A DNA stretch of 64,000 nt from Parasponia andersonii (lineage: Eukaryota; Streptophyta; Magnoliopsida; Rosales; Cannabaceae). The position numbers were made by a program, and so were the translations under genes. The stretch is taken from positions 134,285-198,284 of the forward strand of contig JXTB01000500.1 in NCBI GenBank assembly GCA_002914805.1. Direction: 5' to 3'. The notes below the pieces were generated by a model, which ran no database searches, was not told the origin of the DNA, and was given only the letters and a program-made list of their open reading frames with translations. Positions 52,404 to 64,000 of this stretch are shown here, piece after piece (the stretch's first letter is position 1; each line of letters starts with the position of its first letter).

Positions 52404-55400
52404 TTAATAGGTACCCACCTCATGATGATCAGCAATATATATATATATATATATATATTGGCAACCTATATATATATATATATGTTTATACATAATTTGA
52501 CTCATTTCTTTTTCATGACATATATGGCACTATGATACTACATATATATGATTCGTATCAATTAACTATTTTTTAAAAAACTATTTTGTAGCGAATTATT
52601 AGAGCTTTGGACATCAAATATGATCTAACTGCTGAAAATCAGGAATTTTCCCAAAATTCACCGACACCGTATGTTCTGAACAGATAATATTTGCTTTTGC
52701 CACGTACTGTCCAATTAATTATGATAAATAATATACTGTACGTATTGACCAAATATATACAATTGCATCCTTACCCTTTGATTCTGCTTTTTTTTAAAAA
52801 AAAAAAAAACTTTTTTTCCCTAACGTAGAATTTTTAATATATATATATATATAAATAGATAAAGCGTTTTGACCGTCAAAACAAAAGAAGAAGAAGATCA
52901 TACATACTACATAGTTTTGGAAACAAAATAAATGGTCGATATTTCTGCTTAATAGAAGATGTCGGTGCGCGGGTCCGTTTTCCCACCTTGTGAGAGATGA
53001 ATTTAGCTTATAAATTAATACTTACAATGGACAATTGAATCGAAATAACCTCATTTTCACCATATATGGTTCTTCCGAAAGATATAATAAATCAAGGAAA
53101 TTAAGACAGTATATATATGTTACGGATATCCCACTGTTGAATGTTTTGATAGAGATGATATATATATCATATACCGCCAATTATGGGAAGCTAAGAAAAG
53201 TGGTCTTTTACAATTGATTTTTTTTTTTTTCATGTTCTTTTCATTTTGGTCTGATCGGCTGGTATTATATATACGTGATGACATGTCTTTATAATTGATC
53301 ATATATACTTGCCATTTATATATGCACGCATGCATGCATGCAACTGCCTTAGGGTCATAGCTGCCATCTCGACTCTTGCATTTTCAACTATTTAATTTGC
53401 GCATAATGATAATTATAAGATAATGTGGATGTTATATATAAATGCATGTACGTCTACCAATTTCATAGAGTATAGACATGTATTAATGACTGGGTACCTT
53501 ACCTTAATTCTATATGTTGATATAAATACATACTGCTATCATTACAATAATTGAGATCGATATTGATCAGAGGGAAAAGTTTTATTGACCTTTCTTTCAA
53601 CATCTCTACTGCAGGGTTCAGGCACATTCACTATTTGATCAGAGAAAAAGAGACTCTGAATGAGAAAGGGAGAAAGAGAGAGGGAGAGGGTCTAGCTTAT
53701 TGGTATTTAATCTCAAATTAATACCACTTTATAAACAATTTTGTTATATCCATATACATATATGTCTCTGTATGTCTCGATCGATCCTTTATTTCTTTTC
53801 TAAATATTCTTCTTTATTACCAACCATTTAAGTTTATATTATCACGTGCCAATTTTTAGGTATTCTTCCTTTATAAACGAGCATATATATATATATATAT
53901 TAATACGTAATATATATTTGTTACCATATAGCGTTCAAACTAATAACGAAAAAGAAGTAAAAGAAGAAAAGGAAAAGGAAGAAGGATATATGTAGATAGA
54001 TAGATACATACATATATGCAGATGTTGCCAAAAGTGTACTTGATTTTACAGTGTCATCAGTAAGAGGGTCAGTTTGATTGGGTTCATCCCTGTTATTAGG
54101 AACCTGCAGGAGTTTGTTTGTTTGTACCCATTCAACATGTCTATGCGACACACAATTTCAGTAACGGAGACGACCCCAATTGTTGCACTTTGCAAGGTGA
54201 ATAGTCAGCATACAATATATCTATATAGGGTGTGTTGAATGGTTTATAATTATAGCTTAAAATTATAATGGCGATCGATATAAATATTATTTTAAAAAAA
54301 TAGTCTTACTTGTACTAAAAATAGTTTTTATATATCTTGTTTAATTAATTATTAATTAACAGTTCTTTTCTTAATATATAAGTATAAGTATATATATATA
54401 TATATATCACGTCAATTTCGAATAAGCTAATTAACCCAATAGATAATTATATTATGATCATAAAGCTGCACTTATTATTAATCCTTTTGTAAGTTACGCA
54501 GTAGTCTCTTAGATACTACTATTACAGCTAGCTACTTAAAATATATTCTCTTATTCTTGCCCTAAAACTGAGCCTATGAAGTCGACAAAATTAATTAAAT
54601 GATAAAGTTGTGTACTATCTATATAAGCAAAAGCCAGAGCACGTGGTGAACGACAACTTTTCACGACGACATTCTTATAAATATAAACTCACCCTTCCTC
54701 TGGTTCTATATCATCTTTCGTATTTTTTTTTGTTCGTTTTACAGTTCAAACACACTAAATATATATATGATAATTTATTAGTTTCATAACATGTTAAGTA
54801 ACATAATTATACTTCCTCTAATTATTATCAGTTAGCATCAAATGAGACTAGGTAGTGCCTTTTTCTTAATTATACTTTCTTATTGATCTGTTTTTCTCTT
54901 ATTTCATTGATCATTTCGTTTTTTTAAGGAATTTTTTAGTTTAATTAGCGTCATACACTACTATAGGCTTTGATGCCAATTTAAATGTATATTGTTAATT
55001 GTCTTGCATACGTGGTTTTTCCACCAAGTTAAGACAAATACATTTTTGTCACATATTGGTTGTTTCTCTGTTTATATATGATCCAATACCCATATATATA
55101 TATATATATATCTGTATAGTTAACTAAGTGGCCTATATTAAAACAAATATCTATTGGATTGGTACCGATATATATATATATATATATATCTGTATAGTTA
55201 ACTAAGTGGCATTCATATTATCGTATTTGCCTTGAAATATATATGTATATAGAAAACCCGAGACAGTAAACCCTAATATGTATTAATTGACTATCATAGT
55301 ACTTCTGGTGGAATATATATTATGTATGACACCACAATAAATGGTTGAGCTTAAACGAGTTAAAGCTAGCGTAAGGCATTTCTCAACGAAAGCACAAAAC

Positions 55401-56470
55401 AAGGGAATGAGACAAAAAAACGGAAAAAAAAAAAGAGAAGAAAAGAGAAGAAAGGTTCGGGTGTGGGGTTTGGGGTTGAGGGGTGAGGGAGGTGGGTGGT
55501 GGAATTTATTGGTTTGGCCAAGTTATATAATATAAGATATATCGACTTATTTTCTTTATTCCTCACTACTACAACTATGTCTGTGTGTGACTGTGTGCCT
55601 GTGTCTAGTGGCAGAAGCATGAAAGGCCGTTGCAGAGGAAATGTCAAGGCCATGCATTTAAGTCTCTCTCTGTATTATTAACTCTAAAGGAAACAACCAT
55701 TTATTATCATAAAAAGAAAACAAAAGGAAACAATTATGTTATATATGTATATATATCTCAATATTAGCACAAAAAAGATGGAATAGAGAGTATTTTACCA
55801 ATGTACATCATTTTAATTGTTCCTTATTATATTAATCAGTGCTAGTTTGTTTTTCTTTTCTTTTTTTTTTTTTATTTTCAAAAATTAGTGCTAGTTATAT
55901 TTAGAGCAAGTCTCATTTCGTTGGTTGTTTGGGTTCAAAATCAAAACGTAGTCAAATCAGAACAAATATTTTTAATATTAAAGAAAAAGAAAATAGAAAA
56001 CGTTTTTTGGGATTTGGATTTGAATGGCGAAGGGCAATGATGACGTACTTGCGCAATGATGGCTTTGCCTTTAATTGCATTGATGCCTCTCGCCCTTTTC
56101 TCTCTCTCTCGTATATTCATATTCATATGCATCCATCACCAAGGGAATTGAGAGGATACTATCCCCATACTACTAATTAAGCCTATGGTGTACTGCTGAC
56201 ACACATTTACAATATTTTAATTATCAACTAGATTACGAGGATGAGACTAATGCAGCTTCGTAATATATATGCATATACATATATGCCTACATGGACGTAT
56301 TCTTAAGGTCCCCCAATATTCTATTTATATATATATATTGAAAATAATAACAAATAAGATGCAATATATAAATCGACAATTAGCTATCTTTTATTTTGTA
56401 AAAATATTTAGTTTAAAATGCTGTTAAAATTCTGCTCAAGTTAACAATTTTTGATAACTTTAATTTTATT
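52404..56470. other. intergenic DNA downstream of AS2
   Basis: About 4 kb of AT-rich DNA with many short (TA)n runs (near 52436, 52833, 53885, 54388, 55098, 55165). The phrase ATCTGTATAGTTAACTAAGTGGC occurs in part twice (near 55111 and 55188), a small local duplication. A minus-strand open stretch (53921-54151) and a plus-strand one (55341-55535) show no recognisable features. No gene is supported. Confidence 0.6.
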
Positions 56471-56479
56471 AAAATTTAT

Positions 56480-57544
56480 CTTAGAATGTTACTGATTCAC
56501 TTTTTCTATTAAAATGCTTGAAGATTTTACAAGCGACAGTTTTCTAAGATACAACGACAAAAAATAGAAAGTGAAATACTAATACCTCCACTTTTATGAA
56601 ATGAAAACTTATAGAACTCTTTTTGCTCAAGGATTTCTAGAACTAAATTAGCAGAAAAACTAGAACTAGAAACTAAAACACTCAAAGAAAACTAACTACT
56701 AAAGAGAAAGGGAGAGAGAACGAATTTAAGAATGCAAGAGTTACTATGTATGGAAATGAGGAAGTGAGGACATGTTTATATAATAGGTTAAATAAGAGGT
56801 TACAAAGCTCTGCTTGAATGCTTCATAATACCAATAATTTGGCTATTACTCATCAACCAACATTTATGAGCATATTTTTGCAATTAAATTGGTTGTTACT
56901 TACCAGCCATTCTCCTATAATGTTTTTGCAATCAAAGTGGTAGTTTTCTAAAACAGTCACCATGCTTCAGTTACTAGTTTGCCAAGCAATTATTCTAGAA
57001 GCAAGCAAAAACAAAAATAGGACTGGAAATAGGGAAAAAAATAAATCGGGCCACAACAAAAGGTTGGCTTAATAATAGTCTAAGATATTAGATCGACATT
57101 CGTGTCCGCATATATGGGCACACACGAGTTCATGCAAGTCAAGACCCAATTTCAGACGATTTACACCCCTTGCACGCGTCTAAGAAAGCATCTCGGCTAT
57201 ATATAGTTAAAGCTATAAAAAATGCAACTCGGTATAAAGTACTATTTCAAGAGCTTTCTAACCAATGTCGATTTTCCAATACTAACTAGCATATTTTGAG
57301 CATCAATTTTTTATTCACATGAGCTCTAATTTGGATACATGTTATACCAATTTAATCTAGTCATAGAGTAGAACAGGATTATGCCAAGATCTTGCGATTA
57401 TACAAAATAGGTCTCATTTTAATTCATGCTCCAAATTAGCTAATGAAAATAAAGTATAACTTTAATTTGGGTTTTACTATATACATGAGCTCTCAAGCTT
57501 ATTTAAGCCCAAATTACCATTTCAATATGGTCCATTTTCTAACA
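56480..57544 (-). repeat. 3' LTR of the Ty1/copia fossil
   Basis: The segment from about 56795 to 57480 aligns with 62285-62926 (shared words include CATAATACCAATAATTTGG and GGCTATATATAGTTAAA). The LTR start on the minus strand is TGTTAGAAAATGG at 57544. The other end is not sharply defined and may lie between 56450 and 56790. Confidence 0.75.
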
Positions 57545-60500
57545 ATACCCTACATGAATAAAAATTAACAAGGAGACTCTAGTGACTCTAAACTAAGTGA
57601 TAGATTTCAACGATTGATACCTACATAGGATAGGTAAGTATTATCCTTTAAACCTTTCCTTGTAAAAATATATTTACTTTATTGATAAATCAACAGACCA
57701 TAAATCCTTGAACTGTTTGTGTTCATGTAAAGGATGATATCCACACAGGACTCTTTCCTATTATTCTAGTTTTTACAGTTATATTCATTTTAGACTTGAA
57801 CATCTATCTGGTTCTACAAGAGTTTTTTAAGGGAATTAAACACTCATAATTCCCATTTGAAGTAGCCTCACTTCTCTTTTATAGGTGATTTCTTAGTTAA
57901 GAGTAACCTATTTTACTCAGCATAGTTTGTCGATGTATAAGAATTATTAAAAGCCTTTGCTTATCTATTCCTTACGGGCATTACTGCTTTTCATCATAGG
58001 AATGGAATGAGGTTAATACCCTCACAGAAGAATAACCCCCCACGATGCTAAGTCTTTACAATTAGGTTGTCTCTTTGAACCTAGATTTTGAGATCTCTAG
58101 TCAACTAAGTTGGCTTTCCATTATATTGACTTTTATTTAATGAGCTTTAATCCTATTCTTCTTGATGATTTATCAACTAACTCTCTATTTAACCCTTTGG
58201 ATAACAGATTCGCTAGGTAATCCATCGACTTCACATAGTCTATAGAAATAACTCTAATTGAGAGTAGTTGTCTAATAGTATTATGTCTACGATGAATATA
58301 TTTAGACTTACTATTATACATATTACTCTGTGTCTTTCCAATAGCCGATTGACTATCGTAACATATAAATATTGGCGGCACAGGCTTAGGCCAATTTGGA
58401 ATATTTTTAAAGAAATGATGTAGCTATTCGATCTTTTCACCATATTTATCTAGAGCTATAAACTCAGATTCAATCATGGATCAGGCTATAATCGTTTATT
58501 TCGAAGATTTCCATGATATAGTTGCTTCAGCTAATATGAACACATAACTATTACAAGATTTTGAGTCTTTTATATCAGATTTTTAGTTTGAATCATTGTA
58601 TCCTTCTAAAAATATATGAAATCTGTTATAGTATAGTCCATAGTTACGAGTATATTGTAAGTACCTAAGTACATTTACAATTCCTTTCTAATACTCAACA
58701 CTTCGATTACTCATATATCTACTCAGTCTGCTGACTGTATAGGCTATATCTAGCCTTGTACAACTCATCAAGTACATTAGACTACCAATTACTCTAGAGT
58801 ATTCTATTTGAGAAATACTCTCATTTTTACTCTTATGAAGGTGTTGACTCATGTCTATCAGTTTTTTGGACATTCTAGAATCATCTTTGTTGATTTTCTT
58901 CAAATTTTTTCTACATAGTGGGATTGATTAAGTATGAGTCTATCAGATGCCCTTATAATTTTAATTCTCAAAATTACATCATTTGGACCCATAAATTTTA
59001 TGTCAAATTTGGAGTTCAACATATTTTTAGTAGATTTCACCATCTTGTTATTATTATCAATAATAAGCATATCATCAATATAAAGATACAAAATAACATA
59101 GTCATTTTCAGTGTTTTTGACATTGACATATTTATCACACTCATTGATTTTAAAACTATTAGTAAGCATTACTCTGTCAAATGTTTCAAGCCATTGCTTT
59201 GGCACTTGCTTCAAGCCATACAAAGGACTTAGCTAGTTAACAAACTTTCTTTTCTTGTCCAAGAGCAACAAAACCTTCAAGTTATTTTATAGGGATTTCT
59301 TCATCTAGATCTCCATTAAGAAAGATTACTTTTATATCTATTTGGTGTACTTTAAGATTCCACAGAATGGCAATTGCAAGTATCATTCTTATGAAATTAA
59401 TCCTCGTCATAGGAGAATAAGTATCAAAGTAATCTAGATATTATTTTTGCCTATAACCTTTGATAACCAATCTAGCCTTATATTTATCAATTGTTCCGTC
59501 TGCTTTCATTTTCCTTTTGGAAATTCATTTTGAACCAATTGGCTTGCATCCTGGAGAAATATCTGATAGTTTCCACATATAGTTTTGCATGATGGAATCA
59601 ATTTCGCTTTTTAATTGACTCTTTCCATAAAAGTCCCTCAGCAAAGTTAACAGCTTCATGGAAATTTTGAGGTTCACTTTCCAACATGTAGATTAAAAAG
59701 TCTAGACCAAAAGATTTTTCAGTTCTTGCACTTTTACTATGTCTAGGCTCATCTTCAACGATTTGTTTTTGGTCTTGACTATCCTCAGTGATAGCCTCAT
59801 AAGTTCATTTAGATGTACTAGGTTTTTCCTTGGATTTATATGGAAATTTATGTTGAAAGAATAATGCATTTCTCGATTCTATTATTGTGTTCTTGTGTAT
59901 GTATGGGATTTGTGACTCTTATAAAAGAAACTGAAAAGCACTACTATTATATGCATAATCAATGAAAATGTAATCAACTATCTTTGGTCCTATTTTCACC
60001 TTTTTAGATGTAGATACCATTATCTTAGAAAGACATCCTTATACTCACAAGTATTTTTAGGAAGGCTTTGTACCTTTCTATAATCATAAGATGTCTTTTC
60101 TTCTTTCTTGTGGAGTACATTATTTAAATGTCATTAGTTATTAAACAGAGTCCCCCCACATGTTTTAAAGCAACCCAAAACTTAACGGTATTACATTCAT
60201 GATTTCTTTTAAGATACGATTTTTTCGCTTGGAAACACCATTTGACTGAGGCGAATAAGGTGGAGTGGCCTCATGTATTATTCTGTGTTGTGCACAAAAT
60301 TTACTAAAAGATGATTCATACTCTCCACCATGGTCACTTTTAATCATCTTATTAAGTTGATTTTCAACCTTATTCCTATAGAGAATAAACTTCTCTAATG
60401 CTTCGTCCTTGGATTTTAGCAAATACACATAAAATATTTTGTGTTATCATCGACAAAATTAATAAAATACTTATTGTCTCCCCTAGTTTGTACAAATTTT

Positions 60501-62284
60501 AAATTACAAATATTACTATGAATTAAATTAAAGGGTTTAGTATTTCTTTCAGTAGTTTGAAAAGATGACTTTGTCAATTTTGCCTCAATAAAAGTTTAAC
60601 ACTTATGTTTTGTATCAATTTGGAAAGTAAGAATATGATTTAACTTAATTAATCTACATATAATATCATAATTAACATGTCCTAAACTACCATGTCATAA
60701 ACTAAGACTCAATTAAGTAAGCAGAAGATAATTAGCTTTATTGATATTGAGTTTTACAGTCATTACATAGTTTGAACATACCCCATATTCATATCCCTTT
60801 CCTATAGAAAGAACACCCTTAGTCAATACAAATTTATCTAACTTAAACACCATGCAAAATCTATACTTATTCAATAGTGAATTAGACACTAGGTTCTTGC
60901 AGATATCTCATATGTACATTACATTGTTCAGAGTCAGTTCATTCTTAAGGCACATCTTTAGCACCACTTTGTCCAAACTTTGTACTTCAGACATGACTAA
61001 ATTACCCATGAAGAGCTTCTCCCCATTCTTTATGGGTTCAAATGTTATGAATATACCTTTGTCGAAATAAATTTGCCTTAAAGCTCTAGTGTCAATCCAC
61101 CATTCCCTTTGATTGGACTCTACAAGATTGACTTAAAAAATGACTACAGATAGACTTCTATCTTCTACATCTTTTGTGATGCTATCCACCACGTTAGCTT
61201 CATTCTTTTTCTTCTTTGGAATTTGCAATCTCAAGTCTTGTGACACATCTTATCATAATTGAAGTACTTTCATTAGAATTTTTGCTTCTTGCCCACTCCA
61301 CCTTTTAGTCCTAGCTGGGACCATTTCTTTGACTTATTCTTTTTAAGCCTTAGAGCTTTGATCATGCTCCTCAATATTTGTTTTTGCCCCAGATATACTA
61401 GACGAGGCTCTTGTCTTTTCAGTATTCCTATTGTCTTCTTTAACATAGAGGCTAATAAAAAAGGTCTTCAAGGCTCACGATCTTTCATTTATGCTTTAGG
61501 TAGCTCTTGAAATCCTTCTACGAAGGGGATAACTTCTCAATAACAGTAGCTGCTTAGAAAGATTCGCATAAGATCATTCCCTCTGTTTGAATCTTATGGA
61601 AAATAAAAAAAAACTCCTAAACTTGACTAATTACAATTTTAGAGTTGATTATTTTATAATCTAGGAAGTATCCCACCACAAATTTTAGCATCCTCATTTG
61701 TATATTTATAGTCTAGTGACTCATAATTTTTTTTTTCGTTTTCTTATTACGATATATACCATATAATAAATTGGTCAAACCATTCATTACATATTTTTGG
61801 CATAGGTAGTCAGATTAATTCTGAGCATCCACTGTAGCAAGGAACTGGAAATCTTACTCATCTTTCCTGACTTTTAGAGACTTTTCAATCAAAAACCATG
61901 CAAGGTTCAATGTGGTTAGATAAAATAGCTTCTTTTTTTGCTGCCACATTTTGAAGTTCAACGTATTAAACTTTTTAAGCTTCTCTCTATGGTGTGCTGC
62001 TGGTACTATTGGAGTCACAAGAGGATTTGGTCACTTGAGCCACAGTAGGGACATGCACTACAGATGCCACAATAGGTTATTGAGAACTAGTCTTGTTCTC
62101 GGCATTGACAACATCATCATTGTTGTTCACCATTTTTGGAATTAATCAATCAAAAATTATTAATTTCAGTACAAATTAGTTCCCAAGAAAAGTCGGAGGG
62201 TTCATAAACAAGTTCCACTTAAAATCCTGCCTCCTAGATAGAATTTCAGAGAAACTCCAAGAAAGATTTGGAGGGGTCAATAGA

Positions 62285-62926
62285 TTTGAGAATACAAAGC
62301 TCAGCTTGAATGTTCCATAATACCAATAATTTGGTTGTTACTCACTAGCCAATATTTCTGAGCATTTTTTTTTTTGCAGTTAAATTGGCTGTTACTTACT
62401 AGCCAACGTTTTTTGCAATCAAAGTGACAGTTTTCTGAAACAGTCACCAATTACTAAAAATAAATCACGCAGCAGTAAAAAGGTTGGCTTAATAAGAGTC
62501 CAAGATTTCAGATCGACATTGATGTCAGCAGGTACGGGCACACATGAGCTCATGCAAATCAGGGCCTAACCCAGATAATTTGCACCCCCTGCATGCGCCT
62601 AAGAAAGCATCTTGGCTATATATAGTTAAACCTATAAAAAATACAACTCTATATAAAGCACAAGTTTAGGTGCTTTCTAACCAATGTGGGACACACTTTT
62701 CTAATTTGCTTCTACTATTTTCTAATACCAATTAAAATAATTTGAATATCAATTTCTCATTCGTTCAAGCTCTAATTTGGACACATGATATACTAATTTA
62801 ATCTACTCATAGAGTAGAACAAAATTATGTCCAAACTTTGCAATTATACAAAGCGGGTCCCATTCTAATTCATCCTTTAAATTGACTAGTAAAAATAGAA
62901 TTACAACTTTAATTTGGGCTTTACAA
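62285..62926 (-). repeat. 5' LTR of the Ty1/copia fossil
   Basis: It aligns with 56795-57480. The match stops at about 62926, where the terminal 80 bp of the other LTR are missing, shortly before the next element begins at 62999. Confidence 0.75.
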
Positions 62927-62998
62927 TGCCTTTTATTTTTGACCTATGGCTATAAGTTTCTTACTCAATGCCGAAGCTAAGATATACTAAATAGAATG

Positions 62999-64000
62999 TG
63001 TAAAAACCCGGATTTTGGGAGGGTAATTTGGACAATTTACCAATTTTCTGGATAAAATATTGTGGGGATTAATTTGTAAAAGTTTTGTGCAGAGGGACTA
63101 AATTGAAAAATTTGGGGGATTAGATTGATAGAGATTAGAAATTTTGGGATTTATGTACAATTTTTGAAAAATTGCACAGCCCATTCAAAACAGGCCACGT
63201 GGCATTTTAACTCATTTCTCTTATCTCTCTTTTTCCCCGATTTCTCTCTCTCTCTCTGCGTTTTTCAGCCGCCGACGCCCGACCGCTCCAGGGAGCGCTC
63301 CGGCCACCGTCCGCCTATGCCACTGACCGGCGAAGGATCGCCATACTTTGCCGAAGCTTCGCCACCGCTCGCTAGCCGCCACCGACGTCTGCATCACCGA
63401 AATCTCCAAAGAGGCCGAATCGGTTTTTTCGTCATCGGCAATGATTCCGGCCACCATTCGACCTCCAACTGGTCCCGTTGGATTCGTCTCGTCTCAAGGA
63501 TCATCAAGGTATAAATATCTCAACCCCATTTTGTTCGGATAGAAAGTTGCCACTTTTGGACATTTCGAGTTTATGGTTGTTGTTTTTGATCCGGCGGTTG
63601 GATTGTATTTTTGAGTTCATTTTTGGAATATACTAGGAAAATGGAGAAGTTTGATATGTATATTGTGTATTTTGGTGATCGGCACGAAAATCGAGATCTG
63701 ACGGTTGAGATTTTGTCTCTTTTTGCGTGCCATCGATCTGATGTGGGCCTGGACCAGAATTGGACAAATTATATATATCTAACCTAGCTATTTTGGGTAC
63801 TAGGAATTCAGCGAAGAGGTCCGTTTACGGAAATTGAAGCTCCGTGAGAAGTTGGTTTGTTGCAAGAGGACGATCGAGGGCTTGGAACTAGTTCCCGACC
63901 CTCCGGGCGATCGTCAATGACACCTTGAGGATTCGATAGCGCGGTATTGCTATTTGAGCGAGGTAGGGACTCAATTACCTCTTTTTTATATCATTTTTGA
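62999..64000 (+). repeat. probable LTR start of another retroelement, running off the window
   Basis: The composition changes abruptly at 62999 with TGTAAAAACCCGGATTTTGG, a start typical of plant Ty3/gypsy LTRs. It is followed by a GC-rich central stretch (63270-63480) and GCGAGGTAGGGACTCAATTA near the end. One open stretch (63125-63514) covers the GC-rich part, but it has no known domain and is probably part of the LTR. Whether this is a solo LTR, the 5' LTR of a full element, or a gene leader cannot be decided here. Confidence 0.4.

Larger units (their letters stand above)
56480..62926 (-). mobile_element. Ty1/copia retrotransposon, decayed, with both LTRs
   Basis: On the minus strand, from high to low coordinates: the start of gag (MVNNNDDVV at about 62133), the integrase core (60428-60165, with SDHGGEYESS and YSPQSNGV), reverse transcriptase (about 59700-58900, with MYGLKQVPKQW and LYLYIDDML), and RNase H (58900-58133, with RLDIAYTVSRLSRYM). 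Order and motifs are those of Ty1/copia. LTR sequences flank it at both ends. Many interruptions and strongly diverged LTRs indicate an old, dead copy. Confidence 0.88.

Noticed and set aside
53921-54151. Minus-strand 76-residue ORF
   Set aside because: The N-terminal half looks protein-like, but there is no recognisable family, and the rest is a Phe-rich translation of AT-rich DNA.
55341-55681. Short ORFs around 55.4-55.7 kb
   Set aside because: Composition follows a GGGTTTGGGG-type and A-rich stretch; no domain or plausible promoter seen.
63125-63514. 129-residue plus-strand ORF as a host gene
   Set aside because: It lies in the GC-rich middle of a putative LTR and has no known domain; treated as part of that element.

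Overview
This is nuclear DNA from a flowering plant, most likely a rosid eudicot. Genes carry many introns, intergenic DNA is AT-rich and full of (TA)n, (CT)n and trinucleotide repeats, and old plant LTR retrotransposons lie at both ends. The species cannot be fixed from the sequence alone.

Layout. 1-9.2 kb: 3' part of a decayed Ty3/gypsy element of the Tat group (end of pol, two tandem arrays, antisense extra ORF region, probable 3' LTR). 10.9-16.7 kb (+): HEXO3-type beta-N-acetylhexosaminidase, 13 exons. 17.1-20.0 kb (-): membrane-anchored GH9 endoglucanase of the KORRIGAN class, 4 exons, tail to tail with HEXO3. 23.1-29.5 kb (+): COG1, subunit 1 of the conserved oligomeric Golgi complex, 6 exons. 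30.2-30.95 kb: a long-armed inverted-repeat element. 32.3-38.1 kb (-): DEG10-type mitochondrial protease, 8 exons, 5' end apparently lost next to an isolated N. 38.1-44.4 kb: gene-poor AT-rich DNA with a 244-bp duplication and a 74-bp tandem array split by a tRNA-derived SINE. 44.4-47.1 kb (+): a plant-specific Ser/Pro/Thr-rich protein gene, 4 exons. 47.44-48.07 kb: assembly gap. 51.7-52.4 kb (+): ASYMMETRIC LEAVES2 (LBD6), one coding exon. 56.5-62.9 kb (-): decayed Ty1/copia element with both LTRs recognisable. 62.999 kb to the end: probably the start of another LTR.

The genes do not form an operon-like unit. HEXO3, the KOR-type GH9 gene, a DEG gene and AS2 are also near neighbours in Arabidopsis (At1g65590, At1g65610, At1g65630/40, At1g65620, from memory), so the window looks like an ancestral block expanded by COG1, the Ser/Pro/Thr-rich gene and repeats. 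Functional links are loose: HEXO3 trims N-glycans and COG1 keeps Golgi glycosylation enzymes in place, KOR-type enzymes act in cell-wall and cellulose metabolism, DEG10 in mitochondrial protein quality control, and AS2 in leaf polarity.

Points most worth a second look: the KOR-type enzyme has His where GH9 enzymes have their catalytic-base Asp; HEXO3 has a GC-AG intron and a stop-free in-frame last intron; DEG10 has no ATG; all six genes carry simple-sequence amino-acid tracts; and there is a SINE inside a tandem array and an inverted-repeat element about 760 bp long. I found no clearly new biological system; the Tat element's antisense ORF and hypervariable 3' region are the strangest architecture, but both are known features of that lineage.
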